DNA from: Allolucifera butyrica
Lineage (GTDB): Bacteria > Bacillota > Negativicutes > Sporomusales > UPPP01
NCBI RefSeq assembly: GCF_900476375.1
Contig: NZ_UPPP01000127.1
Coordinates: 1 to 64,000 of the forward strand
Direction of reading: 5' to 3'
DNA length: 64,000 bases
Shown: positions 7,666 to 16,514 of the stretch, one piece after another
Layout: each line of letters starts with the position of its first letter
Numbering within the stretch: position 1 is the first letter of the stretch
Translations under genes and position numbers: made by a program
The notes under the pieces: generated by a model
Database searches by the model: none
What the model was told of the DNA's origin: nothing
The model's input: only the letters and a program-made list of their open reading frames with translations

Positions 7666-7681
7666 ACAACAAATTTGTTGT
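7666..7681. promoter_or_regulatory. 16-bp perfect palindrome before the molbindin gene
   Basis: ACAACAAATTTGTTGT is a perfect inverted repeat, 14 bases after the pit-DUF47 operon and about 60 bases before the molbindin start. There is no T-run after it, so it looks like an operator more than a terminator. The binding protein is unknown. Confidence 0.35.
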
Positions 7682-7743
7682 TATTTGGTAAGATTCGTGA
7701 TACTTTATTAGTAACTACATAATCTTAATAAGGAGTGATTCGA

Positions 7744-7947
7744 TTGAAAATTAGCGGCAGAAATAAGCTGGAGGCTACTGTGAAAGAAGTTGTTAAAGGT
7801 ACAGTTATGGCTAAGATTGTTATGGACTATAAAGGTACCGAGCTTGTAGCGGCTATCACGACGGATTCTGTAGAAGACTTGGATTTGAAACCCGGGGATA
7901 AGGTTACTGCCCTCGTAAAAGCGACTGAAATGATGGTTATAAAATAA
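7744..7947 (+). CDS. molbindin (Mop domain) molybdate-binding protein
   Basis: A single-Mop-domain protein of 67 residues (MKISGRNKLEATVKEVVKGTVMAKI...), soluble. The pattern SGRNKLxGxVxxVxxGxVxAxV...LxLxxGDxVxALVKAxxVM is seen along its whole length (LKPGDKVTALVKATEMMVIK at the end). Molbindins bind molybdate or tungstate as multimers and serve as oxyanion stores. The TTG at 7744 is chosen as start because AAGGAG lies eight bases upstream; the GTG at 7735 overlaps it. The gene has its own strong terminator and stands alone. Confidence 0.9.
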   Translation: MKISGRNKLEATVKEVVKGTVMAKIVMDYKGTELVAAITTDSVEDLDLKPGDKVTALVKATEMMVIK

Positions 7948-7968
7948 AAACCGGATTGGATAAAAAGA

Positions 7969-8010
7969 AAGGCTATTTCAACTGCAACTAGTTGAAATAG
8001 CCTTTTTTTT
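7969..8010 (+). terminator. strong terminator after the molbindin gene
   Basis: A 15-base perfect stem (7969-7983 with 7990-8004; arms AAGGCTATTTCAACT and its complement) with a six-base loop and a run of eight T. Confidence 0.95.
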
Positions 8011-8652
8011 GCAGATACGCTTTGTTAGCAGATCCAACAATAGCTGCCATTATTTTGGAAAGGATAATTGAGGCTGGTGGACTGGCTTAATTAAGTTAAA
8101 GCTAGTTGATTATAAGGGAAAATGTGTCACGGCTATAATGATGAAAATCTAAAGTTGATGGCGAGTAATATATAGGGTGTTTTTTTAGAAAATTTATTAA
8201 ATACAAATGTGCTTTCCGGGAAAACATTAAGAATCGGCTGCGATTGTTTTATGTTTTCATGACTTTCAAATAACCTTATAATAAAAGGCTTTTTTGAAGA
8301 GTGAATGAAACAGTCTAGTTAGAGTTGAAAATTATATTCAAAAAGATGTCTTCTCTTAAAAGACGATGGTTGGAAAATTTGCACGATGATTTTAAAAACT
8401 TAAAAAAAGTGTAAAATTGGAAGAGTTTTTATTTCAATCAGAGAAAAAGGAATTTTAATTGTGCTTATAAAAATATAGTAGTTACTTAGCGGGAGTGCTC
8501 TGGTGAAGTGGCGGAGCGTGTTTTTTTATCCGATTATAGAAAAAGGGGGGAATGATGAATCGGTTAAGGTTTCCTCAGACTTAGGTTTGAAGACAGCAAA
8601 GTGAGGCCAAAATCCGGATTGGCAAAAACTTAGTGAGATGAGGAGTATGCAT
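8011..8652. other. 642-bp AT-rich intergenic region before the OPT gene
   Basis: No convincing gene was found on either strand. A hairpin at 8497-8517 (GCTCTG...CGGAGC) followed by GTG and a T-run to 8527 could be a terminator or attenuator in the leader of the OPT gene. The rest is AT-rich and without recognised motifs. Confidence 0.45.
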
Positions 8653-10695
8653 ATGAAACAAGTGGATTTTATGAGTAATGAACTGCATGTGCCCGAACTT
8701 ACGCTTCGGGGAATGCTGCTGGGAATGTTAATTACGATCATTTTTACGGCGTCCAATGTTTATTTGGGTTTAAAAGTAGGGCTCACGTTTTCATCATCCA
8801 TTCCTGCAGCAGTTATTTCTATGGCAATTTTAAAGATGTTTAAAGACTCCAATGTTTTGGAAAATAATATGGTTCAAACCCAGGCATCGGCGGCAGGAAC
8901 TCTTTCGGCAGTTATCTTTATTATTCCCGGCCTACTGATGATGGGGTATTGGCAGGGATTTGCCTTCTGGCAGACTTTGCTGATTTGCGCTTTGGGCGGC
9001 AGCCTCGGCGTGCTGTTCACGATCCCCTTGCGCCGTGCGATGATTGTCAATAGTGATCTGCCTTATCCTGAGGGACTGGCAGCCGCGGAAATTTTGAAAG
9101 TTGGCAGCGGTAGCACGGAGGGAGCCAAAGAGAATGGCGTAAAAGATATTATGGCCGGCGGTATTGTTTCGGCTATTATCAGTTTGTTTGCGAATGGTTT
9201 TCAAGTTATCTCATCGGAAGTACACTATTGGTTCACCTTCGGCAGTATTACTTCCCAGCTGCCTCTCGGCTTTTCTTCCGCTTTATTGGGAGCCGGCTAT
9301 TTGATTGGGATTGCCAGTGGTATAGCAATGTTAGTGGGTACTATTTTATCATGGGGCGTATTTGTGCCATATCTTACTTCCTTGTCGTCGCCGGCAGCCG
9401 GACAGAGTGCCAGTGCGTTTGCATCCGCCATGTGGGCGCAAAAGGTGCGGCTTATCGGCGCAGGAACGATTGGCATTGCTGCCATTTGGACGCTGATCAT
9501 GTTAGTAAAACCGATCATCGATGGTATGCGCATTTCGGTACAAGCCATGCGGCGTTCGGAAACGGGAAAAAATTTGCACCGGATGGATACCGATTTGTCG
9601 CCTAAAACCACGGCCACTGTTTTCAGTGTAATTGTTATCGGTTTATTGGGAACCTTTTATTCCTTTGTTGCCAATGCTAATCTGTCGGCTGGTACCACCT
9701 GGATTTTTGTCATTGTCGGTGTTATCATTGCTGTTTGCATGGGATTCTTTGTAGCGGCTGCGTGTGGCTATATGGCCGGATTAATCGGTACATCGGCCAG
9801 CCCGATTTCAGGGATCGGCATTCTGGGAATTATTATATCCTCCCTTGTCGTATTGGGAATCGGTACTGCGGTCAGTCTTTTTAACACGGCAATAGGAGTT
9901 AAATTTGCCATTGCGTTAGCTATTTTTATGACGAGTGTTATCGTCAGCATTGCCGCTATTTCGAACGATAATCTGCAAGATTTAAAAACCGGCTATCTCG
10001 TTGGTGCAACCCCGTGGAAGCAGCAGGTGGCCTTATTGCTGGGCTGCATTGTTGGCGCTTTTGCGATTGCACCGGTATTGAATTTATTATATGAAGCCTA
10101 TGGTTTTATCGGAGCTATGCCACGCGCCGGAATGGACGCAAGTCAGGCTTTGTCGGCACCGCAGGCAACATTGATGACTACGATCGCCCAGGGAATTTTT
10201 AGTCATAACTTGGACTGGAATTATATTCTCTTCGGCGTGGGAGTCGGAATCGTGATCATTGTTATTGATTTACTGTTAAAAAAGAACTCGGCCAAATACT
10301 GCCTGCCGCCGTTAGCTGTCGGCATGGGAATTTACTTGCCGCCTACTTTGGAAATGCCGCTGGTCATAGGGGCTGTCATGAGTTATTTTGTATACCGGTA
10401 TCTGCGTAACCGGGCAATCGAGCGGGACCCGAAAAACGTTGAACAAGATGTGGAAAATTGCAACCGCCATGGAGTACTGTTTGCGTCCGGACTGATTGTT
10501 GGTGAAAGTTTAATGGGGGTTATCATTGCCATTATCATCGTATTTTCAGTCACCAGCGGTGGCAGTGATTCACCGCTGATACTCGTAGGCAAGGACTTCG
10601 CCCCCACGGCGGACTGGCTCGGCCTGGGCGTATTTATTGCCTTGATTGCCGCATTTGTGTATCGCGTTGTTAGTGTAAAATCGCAAACGAATTAA
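8653..10695 (+). CDS. OPT-family transporter
   Basis: An oligopeptide transporter (OPT) family protein of 680 residues, with about 15-16 membrane segments. The N-terminal signature ELTLRGMLLGMLITIIFTASNVYLGLKVGLTFSSSIPAA (residues ~12-50) and SDLPYPEGLAAAEILKVG (~136-153) are characteristic. OPT proteins are proton-coupled importers of peptides or metal chelates; the substrate here cannot be told. The ATG at 8653 is the start, seven bases after AGGAG; the ATGs at 8638 and 8647 lie before or too close to that site. It is a single-gene unit with a terminator at 10765. Confidence 0.92.
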   Translation: MKQVDFMSNELHVPELTLRGMLLGMLITIIFTASNVYLGLKVGLTFSSSIPAAVISMAILKMFKDSNVLENNMVQTQASAAGTLSAVIFIIPGLLMMGYWQGFAFWQTLLICALGGSLGVLFTIPLRRAMIVNSDLPYPEGLAAAEILKVGSGSTEGAKENGVKDIMAGGIVSAIISLFANGFQVISSEVHYWFTFGSITSQLPLGFSSALLGAGYLIGIASGIAMLVGTILSWGVFVPYLTSLSSPAAGQSASAFASAMWAQKVRLIGAGTIGIAAIWTLIMLVKPIIDGMRISVQAMRRSETGKNLHRMDTDLSPKTTATVFSVIVIGLLGTFYSFVANANLSAGTTWIFVIVGVIIAVCMGFFVAAACGYMAGLIGTSASPISGIGILGIIISSLVVLGIGTAVSLFNTAIGVKFAIALAIFMTSVIVSIAAISNDNLQDLKTGYLVGATPWKQQVALLLGCIVGAFAIAPVLNLLYEAYGFIGAMPRAGMDASQALSAPQATLMTTIAQGIFSHNLDWNYILFGVGVGIVIIVIDLLLKKNSAKYCLPPLAVGMGIYLPPTLEMPLVIGAVMSYFVYRYLRNRAIERDPKNVEQDVENCNRHGVLFASGLIVGESLMGVIIAIIIVFSVTSGGSDSPLILVGKDFAPTADWLGLGVFIALIAAFVYRVVSVKSQTN

Positions 10696-10764
10696 CAAAG
10701 TTAGGGACATTTCCCCAACTCCCGTTAGCAGCTAAAGAGGCATACAAAAATAAAGTACGATAAG

Positions 10765-10795
10765 AAAAAGGAAGCTATTAGGCTTCCTTTTTCCT
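10765..10795 (+). terminator. terminator of the OPT gene
   Basis: AAAAAGGAAGC (10765-10775) and GCTTCCTTTTT (10782-10792) form a perfect 11-pair stem with a six-base loop. The remaining ~210 bases up to the kinase gene at 11010 show no gene and no motif I recognise. Confidence 0.9.
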
Positions 10796-11009
10796 TTTAA
10801 ACAGACTTATGTCAAATTGTATTTGAATCGGCAGGAATTTTGTATTTTTTGGGAAATAAGAATTATTATAAATAAATTAGAAATTAAGAGGATGTAACGA
10901 TCTTCAGAACAATAGGAACCGGTTAATAGCTGTTAGAAGGACAAGTTGCAGCAGGGTTATCAAAAAAACAATATCTTTGCGGTAATCAAACTAAGGGAAT
11001 GAACTGACC

Positions 11010-12671
11010 ATGCCAATTAAGTTTTATCAGCCAATCCAAAGTATATGGTTTTACTTATTTGTTATCGGCGTTCTGATATCTCTTGCGACATATACCTGGC
11101 AATTCCGGAAAATTCCGGGCGCGAAACAGCAAGTGTATATCCATGCCTGCAAGTTCTTCTGGCTGTTGTTTCAGGTTCTTACCAGCGTCAGCATCACCTT
11201 GGCGGATAAATTGTTTTGGTTTAAATTGAATCAAATGGCAGCGGTTCTTACCCCTTATTTTTGGCTGGTATTTGTTTTGAATATCAGCAACCAGCAAAGA
11301 AAAATTTCTCCCATAGTGAAATATGGCTTTCTGGCAATGATTGGCGGTCTATGGGTAGGCATTATGTCAAACTTTTTTTTGCGGGATGCCTGGCTGGAGG
11401 ATAGGACGTTAAAGGTGGTTGCAGGAACCGCTGCCTGGGCAATGTGGATCAGCAGTTATTTATTATGTGCTATCACCATGGCCTTTAGTGTTCGCTGGGT
11501 GCTTGTAACCGCCGGCTTGCGCCGGAAGCAGGCTTTATGGTTTACCATATCCGGCCTATTTTCGCTGGTTGGTACTTTTTGGACTCACATCCCGGGGAGC
11601 CAAGCATTCGCACCGCTGCCGCTGGGTTTTTTAGTGTCAGGATTACTTGTAACCTGGGGTTTTTACCGGTGGCATGTTTACAGTGTTTTGCCTCTGGCCC
11701 AGGAAACTGCCGTGCGGAACATGATTGACGGGTTGCTGGTCGTAGATGAATATGGCTATATTGCGGATATAAATCCGGCCGCTAAGACAGAGTTAACCGG
11801 GCTGCCGGTTTCGGTCGGCGGCAGATTCTCAGAACTGGCCGCCGCCTGGCCGGCACTGAATGAAGTTTGCGGTGATCACAGCCTGGGGACGGCGGAAATA
11901 GTCCGGGAGCTTCCCGGGGGAATCCGTTATTATCAACTGAGTACGACTTCTTTACAAACAGGGGGGCAGTTGTTGGGAAAAGTAATTATTCTTAAGACTA
12001 TTACCCGGCAAAAACAGGACCAGGCAAAATTGTTAAAAACCGAAAAGACATTGTCCATTTTAGCTGAACGGGAACGTCTGGGAAGGGAGTTGCATGATGT
12101 TCAGGGACAATTTCCCTGCTATGTTAAAACACAAACGCAAGCCATTGAATTGCTGTTGGCAAGAAATCGATTGACAGAAGCGTTGGAAAAGCTGGAGCAA
12201 TTGAAGAATGCCGCCGATGCCGCTTTTACGGACGTGAGGGAATCCATCGCCGGCCTTAAGACTGCTAAAGCGGGGCGGGATTTTTTTGAAACCTTGCAGT
12301 ATTGGTTGAATCAGTTCCAGAATATGTCCGGGATTGCCGTAGTCTACAGAGGACCGAAGTCTTTGCCTTCCCAATGGGTTTCACCGGAGGACGAAGTGCA
12401 ATTGCTGCGGATTATCCAGGAAGCGTTGTCTAACACCAGAAAACATTCCGGTGCCAGTCGGGCCGAAGTAGCCTTTTCTTTTGCCGGGTCCTGTCTGACT
12501 GTTACGATTCAGGATAACGGCCGGGGATTCAATACAAGCAGCTATAGAAAACCGGCTAAATTTGGTCTTGAAATTCTCAGAGAACGGACGGCTGAAATTG
12601 GCGGCATTTGCAGGATACGGTCGGGGCCAGGACAGGGAACGGTGATAACGGTCGAGATTCTTCTTCCGTAG
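11010..12671 (+). CDS. NarL-type sensor histidine kinase with 7TM N-terminus and PAS
   Basis: A 553-residue membrane sensor kinase. Residues ~10-225 hold seven hydrophobic segments, like the HisKA_7TM sensor module. Residues ~235-335 are PAS-like (DGLLVVDEYGYIADINPAAKTELTG). The HisKA_3 dimerisation domain contains the phospho-acceptor H362 in RLGRELHDVQGQ, and the C-terminal HATPase_c domain has N (IQEALSNTRKHS) and G1 (DNGRGF) boxes. It is followed after 28 bases by its NarL-type regulator. The pair ends 116 bases before the c-di-GMP riboswitch of the polysaccharide operon, so it might sense a cue for that operon, but this is only proximity. Confidence 0.9.
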   Translation: MPIKFYQPIQSIWFYLFVIGVLISLATYTWQFRKIPGAKQQVYIHACKFFWLLFQVLTSVSITLADKLFWFKLNQMAAVLTPYFWLVFVLNISNQQRKISPIVKYGFLAMIGGLWVGIMSNFFLRDAWLEDRTLKVVAGTAAWAMWISSYLLCAITMAFSVRWVLVTAGLRRKQALWFTISGLFSLVGTFWTHIPGSQAFAPLPLGFLVSGLLVTWGFYRWHVYSVLPLAQETAVRNMIDGLLVVDEYGYIADINPAAKTELTGLPVSVGGRFSELAAAWPALNEVCGDHSLGTAEIVRELPGGIRYYQLSTTSLQTGGQLLGKVIILKTITRQKQDQAKLLKTEKTLSILAERERLGRELHDVQGQFPCYVKTQTQAIELLLARNRLTEALEKLEQLKNAADAAFTDVRESIAGLKTAKAGRDFFETLQYWLNQFQNMSGIAVVYRGPKSLPSQWVSPEDEVQLLRIIQEALSNTRKHSGASRAEVAFSFAGSCLTVTIQDNGRGFNTSSYRKPAKFGLEILRERTAEIGGICRIRSGPGQGTVITVEILLP

Positions 12672-12699
12672 GTCGAAATTCAGCAAGGAGGGTGGCAAT

Positions 12700-13332
12700 A
12701 TGAAAGTTTTAATTGTCGATGATCATCGTCTATTTGCAAGCGGTTTGAAGAATCTGATGGAAGCCGGCGGAATTACGGTGGTAGGTACAGTCTGTGACGG
12801 AACGGCGGCGGTTGCGGCGGTGAGAGAACACCGGCCCGATATGGTTCTGATGGATATTCAACTGCCTGGCTGTGACGGCCTGCAAGCTACCCGTCTTATT
12901 AAGACGGAATTTCCCTCAGTTAAGGTTGTTATTCTGACAATGAACGCCGACGACCAACTGTTGCTGGAAGCGAAGAAGAATGGAGCCGCCGGTTTTTTGC
13001 TTAAGAACCTGGAAGCGGAGGAATTCTTGGCCTTGCTGTCACGAGTGGCAACAGGAGAAGTTATTTTGCCGGAATTAAACGAAAGGCGGATGCCGAATTG
13101 TGTCCTTACCAAAGGGGAAAGCGCAAAAGAATCACTGACGGCACGGCAAAAGGAGGTTCTGACCTATATCGCCCGCGGCATGACATATAGACAAGTAGCT
13201 GAATTGCTCTATATCAGCGAGACAACCATTAAATATCATATGAACGAAATCTTAGTACGGTTGCATTTGCAGAATCGTGCCCAGGCCATCGCTTACGCGG
13301 TCCAGTCCGGCTTAACCAACCCGGATGAATAA
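12700..13332 (+). CDS. NarL/LuxR-family response regulator
   Basis: A 210-residue regulator. The receiver domain has D7, D8, phosphoacceptor D52 (LMDIQLPG) and K at ~102 (FLLKN). The C-terminal LuxR/GerE helix-turn-helix is at ~143-205 (LTARQKEVLTYIARGMTYRQVAELLYISETTIKYHMNEI). It is the cognate partner of the kinase just upstream (AAGGAGGGTGG ribosome site, 28-base gap). The target genes are unknown; the next transcription unit is the c-di-GMP-controlled polysaccharide operon. Confidence 0.92.
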   Translation: MKVLIVDDHRLFASGLKNLMEAGGITVVGTVCDGTAAVAAVREHRPDMVLMDIQLPGCDGLQATRLIKTEFPSVKVVILTMNADDQLLLEAKKNGAAGFLLKNLEAEEFLALLSRVATGEVILPELNERRMPNCVLTKGESAKESLTARQKEVLTYIARGMTYRQVAELLYISETTIKYHMNEILVRLHLQNRAQAIAYAVQSGLTNPDE

Positions 13333-13447
13333 ATAAAAAACATTTGTTCCCTATACTTTTGGAGAGTACCATACTATGATATATTTTGTTAAACTATTAA
13401 AAGTAGAAACGCAAGTCCATGTAGAAGTTAGCACAACTTGAAAATCA

Positions 13448-13539
13448 AATAGGTAATAAAAGGGCAAACTTATTGAAAGATAAGGACGCAAAACTATGGG
13501 TCTAAGTACGTATTAGGTATATGACCGCCAGGTTGCAAA
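13448..13539 (+). promoter_or_regulatory. cyclic-di-GMP-I (GEMM) riboswitch
   Basis: The conserved GEMM-I elements are present in order: AGGGCAAACT (13461-13470), a small stem CTTAT/ATAAG capped by a GAAA tetraloop (13469-13484), GGACGCAAAA (13484-13493), GGTCTAAG (13499-13506) and the 3' element GACCGCCAGGTTGC (13523-13536). Edges are approximate. The 3' element is also the 5' arm of the terminator at 13524-13553. Binding of c-di-GMP should therefore block terminator formation and switch the operon on; this direction is an inference from the overlap. Confidence 0.9.
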
Positions 13540-13560
13540 AGCAACCTGGCGGTTTTTGTT
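13524..13560 (+). terminator. riboswitch expression-platform terminator
   Basis: ACCGCCAGGTTGC (13524-13536) and its exact complement (13541-13553) form a 13-pair stem with an AAAA loop and a run of T. The 5' arm overlaps the riboswitch aptamer's 3' conserved strand, so aptamer and terminator are mutually exclusive. Confidence 0.92.
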
Positions 13561-13612
13561 TTTTTATAAATAAGCCCCAATGCATTATTCCACTAGCGAG
13601 GTGACTTATTCA

Positions 13613-15145
13613 TTGAAAAAATCCTCAATATTGCTTTTTGCCATGGCAGCGGTCCTCGGGATATCGGCAGGGAACCCGGTTTGCGGCAATGTGCTGGGAA
13701 ATGTGGCATATGCTTCGAATGAACAGGCCGTTGTGTCCGGAAGCAAAAAATTTAAAGCTGAATTCGCTTATGAAATGGCCCGGCTTACCAGCCAAATCGT
13801 ATCCTCTTCAACAACAGACAGTAAGAGTTTTAAAGTTGAGTTTTCTTATGCCATTGCCCAAGGCACAGCAAGGATTATGCCGCTTGTCCCCAGCAGTCAA
13901 AGAGCGGAATTTGCTTACGAGATGGCAAGGCTGACAGCGCCAATACTTAATGACCAAAACTTGACTATTGATAAAGCAAAAAGAGAATTTGCCTATGAAG
14001 CTGCGCAACTGACCACAAAAATTATAACCAATACCGAGGCAAGCACCGGCGCCAACCAAACCAGTATTACGGCGAGCGGCACCGGTACCATGTTCCCGGC
14101 ACCGGAAACAACAGGGAATGGATATAGTGGAACGCTTCTGCAGAATAATGCCGCTATTGAACGCAAAGCAACGGCCAGGGCGAACAACACTGGAACTGTT
14201 GAAAAAGCAAACGCAAATCGCAGTGATGTTACCCCGGAAACTTATCAGAACCTTGTCGGTGATTTAATGCAAGTGGGTGATCGAAGCAAGCATTTGGATC
14301 ATAAGGTCAATATAAACGGGGAAGTTGATTATGGTTTTGCGTCGCATAGCGGTTCCGGGCAATGGAACCGGAATTCATCCGGAGTTAGTATCCGTCTTGG
14401 TTTTGATACTGCCCTTGGCAAGAATTGGCAGGTCAACGGCGAGTTGGAACGGGAAAAGAATTTAGTACGCGACGAGGATAATTACGGGGCGCGCTTAAAT
14501 GTAACGGGAAAAGTAGGCGAGGCAAAGGTCACGGTAGGTTCTTTTGGTTATCTGATGGCCGAAGGAAATATATATAACAGCGGGTTCCGGGGCATTAGAA
14601 CTGATTGGGGAGGCCCGGTAAAATACACATTAAGTTATGGAAACACCGACGACGGAGGAGACGCCGATACGAAAAGAATGTCGATAGCGACGGCGCGGTA
14701 TGACGATTTTGACTACAATTTGGAAGGCGGCATTTATCATTACCGGCAAGAGAGCGGTGTGAACAATACAATCTGGACTCTTGGCGGGAACTACAATTTC
14801 AGCAATTTTAGTATTGGGGCAATGGTTTTGGGTTCCACCCTGAAGGACAGCCAAGGAAACAATAGAGGTTCCGTCTTTAGTTTTAACTATGGTGATTTAA
14901 AAACCTGGCGCCCGGGTACATATGATTTATTTGCCAAATATTACAATCAACCCCTGGGGACATATATTGACCCTGACATGAATGGTCTCGGCAGTTTAAT
15001 GCAAGGTTTTAAAGGCTATGGAGTCGGAACGCACTACACATTTAAAGAAAATTTGGTAGGCGGCCTGGCATATTATAATTTAAAAGATAAGATTTCAGGA
15101 GATATCGGCAAAACTTGGTGGAGCGATTTAACTTATTATTTTTAA
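13613..15145 (+). CDS. outer-membrane beta-barrel with four N-terminal repeats, polysaccharide export candidate
   Basis: Not a family I can name. 510 residues from the TTG at 13613 (GAGGTG ten bases upstream; an ATG at 13580 lacks a ribosome site). Residues 1-~34 are a signal peptide (LLFAMAAVLGISAG...VAYAS). Four imperfect repeats follow at about residues 46, 80, 103 and 127: EFAYEMARLT, EFSYAIAQGT, EFAYEMARLT, EFAYEAAQLT. After a low-complexity Ser/Thr/Asn linker, residues ~230-510 alternate in the manner of beta-strands (VTGKVGEAKVTVGSFGYL, WTLGGNYNFSNFSIGAMVLG) and end in an aromatic (DLTYYF), as outer-membrane proteins do. First gene behind the c-di-GMP riboswitch; an AlgE-like exit pore is an attractive guess. 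Confidence 0.7.
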   Translation: MKKSSILLFAMAAVLGISAGNPVCGNVLGNVAYASNEQAVVSGSKKFKAEFAYEMARLTSQIVSSSTTDSKSFKVEFSYAIAQGTARIMPLVPSSQRAEFAYEMARLTAPILNDQNLTIDKAKREFAYEAAQLTTKIITNTEASTGANQTSITASGTGTMFPAPETTGNGYSGTLLQNNAAIERKATARANNTGTVEKANANRSDVTPETYQNLVGDLMQVGDRSKHLDHKVNINGEVDYGFASHSGSGQWNRNSSGVSIRLGFDTALGKNWQVNGELEREKNLVRDEDNYGARLNVTGKVGEAKVTVGSFGYLMAEGNIYNSGFRGIRTDWGGPVKYTLSYGNTDDGGDADTKRMSIATARYDDFDYNLEGGIYHYRQESGVNNTIWTLGGNYNFSNFSIGAMVLGSTLKDSQGNNRGSVFSFNYGDLKTWRPGTYDLFAKYYNQPLGTYIDPDMNGLGSLMQGFKGYGVGTHYTFKENLVGGLAYYNLKDKISGDIGKTWWSDLTYYF

Positions 15146-15173
15146 AATATGAAGCAAGCGGAGTGGAAAGCAG

Positions 15174-16496
15174 ATGGAAGTTTTCGAGCGGATACGGGAG
15201 AAAATAGATTTTTTAGCAGTTGTGGGCCTGGGATATGTAGGCTTGCCGGTTGCTGTTGCTTTTGCTAAGAAAGTTAAGACATTGGGTTTTGATATTAATG
15301 AAGAAAAAATCAACACTTACAAAAGGGGAATGGATCCAACCCATGAAATCGGTAATGAAAAAATACAGAGTACGGCATTGGAATTTACCACGGACCCGAC
15401 ACGGTTAAAAGAAGCTAAATTTATCATTGTCGCTGTTCCAACGCCGGTCAATGGAGATAAAACACCGAATTTGACGCCTGTTGTCAATGCCAGTCAAATA
15501 ATAGGAAGAAATTTAGCGAGAGACAGTATTGTTGTTTTCGAATCGACGGTGTATCCCGGTGTAACCGAAGATATTTGCGTACCCATTTTAGAAAAAGAAT
15601 CAGGCCTGGTATGCGGTAAAGATTTCAAAATCGGTTATTCGCCGGAACGGGTGAATCCGGGGGACCGGGTGCATAAACTGGAAAATATCCGGAAAATCGT
15701 TTCGGGTATGGATGAAGAGACCCTGGACACCGTTGCGGCTGTTTACGAGCTAATTATTGAGGCGGGTGTTTATAAAGCACCCAGTATTAAAGTGGCCGAA
15801 GCGGCTAAGTTAGCGGAAAATGCTCAAAGAGATATTAACATTGCCTTTATGAACGAATTGGCCATGGTTTATGACCGCATGGAAATTAATACCAAAGATG
15901 TAATCGACGCCATGAACACCAAATGGAATGCCTTGGGATTTTACCCGGGATTGGTAGGGGGGCATTGTATTGGTGTCGACCCGTATTACTTTATTTATCA
16001 GGCGGAACTGCTGGGGTATCATTCGCAGATTATTGCCGCCGGCAGAAAAATCAATGACAATATGGGGATTTTTGTTGCTGAAACTATGATAAAAAGGATG
16101 ATTCAATCGGATATAAACGTAAAGAAAGCCAATATTTTTATCATGGGAATAACCTTTAAAGAGAATTGTCCGGATATGCGTAATTCAAAGGCCATGGATG
16201 TTTGTAAACACCTTATCTCCTATGGAATTCAAGTGAAAGTGGTAGATCCTGTCGCTGATAAAGCAGAATTCAAAAAGAATTTCGCTATGGATCTGGTCGA
16301 CATAAAAGATATCAGCAATGCGGATTGCCTGGCGTTCTTAGTAGCACACCGGCAATTTGAAAATTTAGGTTCCGCCGATTTAGAGCGTATGTTCAAACGG
16401 CGCAGCCATCAAACCCAACAGATCATAATTGACATACGGAATCTATTTTTACGCAAAGAGCTTGAAGCAAAAGGATATTCCTACTGGAGTCTTTAA
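15174..16496 (+). CDS. UDP-N-acetylhexosamine 6-dehydrogenase (VipA/TviB/WbpO type)
   Basis: A nucleotide sugar dehydrogenase of 440 residues. The N-terminal Rossmann domain has GLGYVGLPVAVAFAKK (residues ~18-33). The central domain carries the catalytic Cys in GGHCIGVDPYY (~263-273) and the STVYPGVTED strand. The C-terminal UDP-binding domain has GITFKENCPDMRNSK (~325-339). The segment SPERVNPGDRVHKLENIRKIVSG resembles the Vi-antigen enzymes TviB/VipA and WbpO, which oxidise UDP-GalNAc (or UDP-GlcNAc) to the uronic acid with two NAD+. It would supply an N-acetylhexosaminuronate to the synthase at 19241. The exact sugar cannot be fixed from sequence. Confidence 0.9.
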   Translation: MEVFERIREKIDFLAVVGLGYVGLPVAVAFAKKVKTLGFDINEEKINTYKRGMDPTHEIGNEKIQSTALEFTTDPTRLKEAKFIIVAVPTPVNGDKTPNLTPVVNASQIIGRNLARDSIVVFESTVYPGVTEDICVPILEKESGLVCGKDFKIGYSPERVNPGDRVHKLENIRKIVSGMDEETLDTVAAVYELIIEAGVYKAPSIKVAEAAKLAENAQRDINIAFMNELAMVYDRMEINTKDVIDAMNTKWNALGFYPGLVGGHCIGVDPYYFIYQAELLGYHSQIIAAGRKINDNMGIFVAETMIKRMIQSDINVKKANIFIMGITFKENCPDMRNSKAMDVCKHLISYGIQVKVVDPVADKAEFKKNFAMDLVDIKDISNADCLAFLVAHRQFENLGSADLERMFKRRSHQTQQIIIDIRNLFLRKELEAKGYSYWSL

Positions 16497-16514
16497 CGAT
16501 AAGAGGTGACATAG

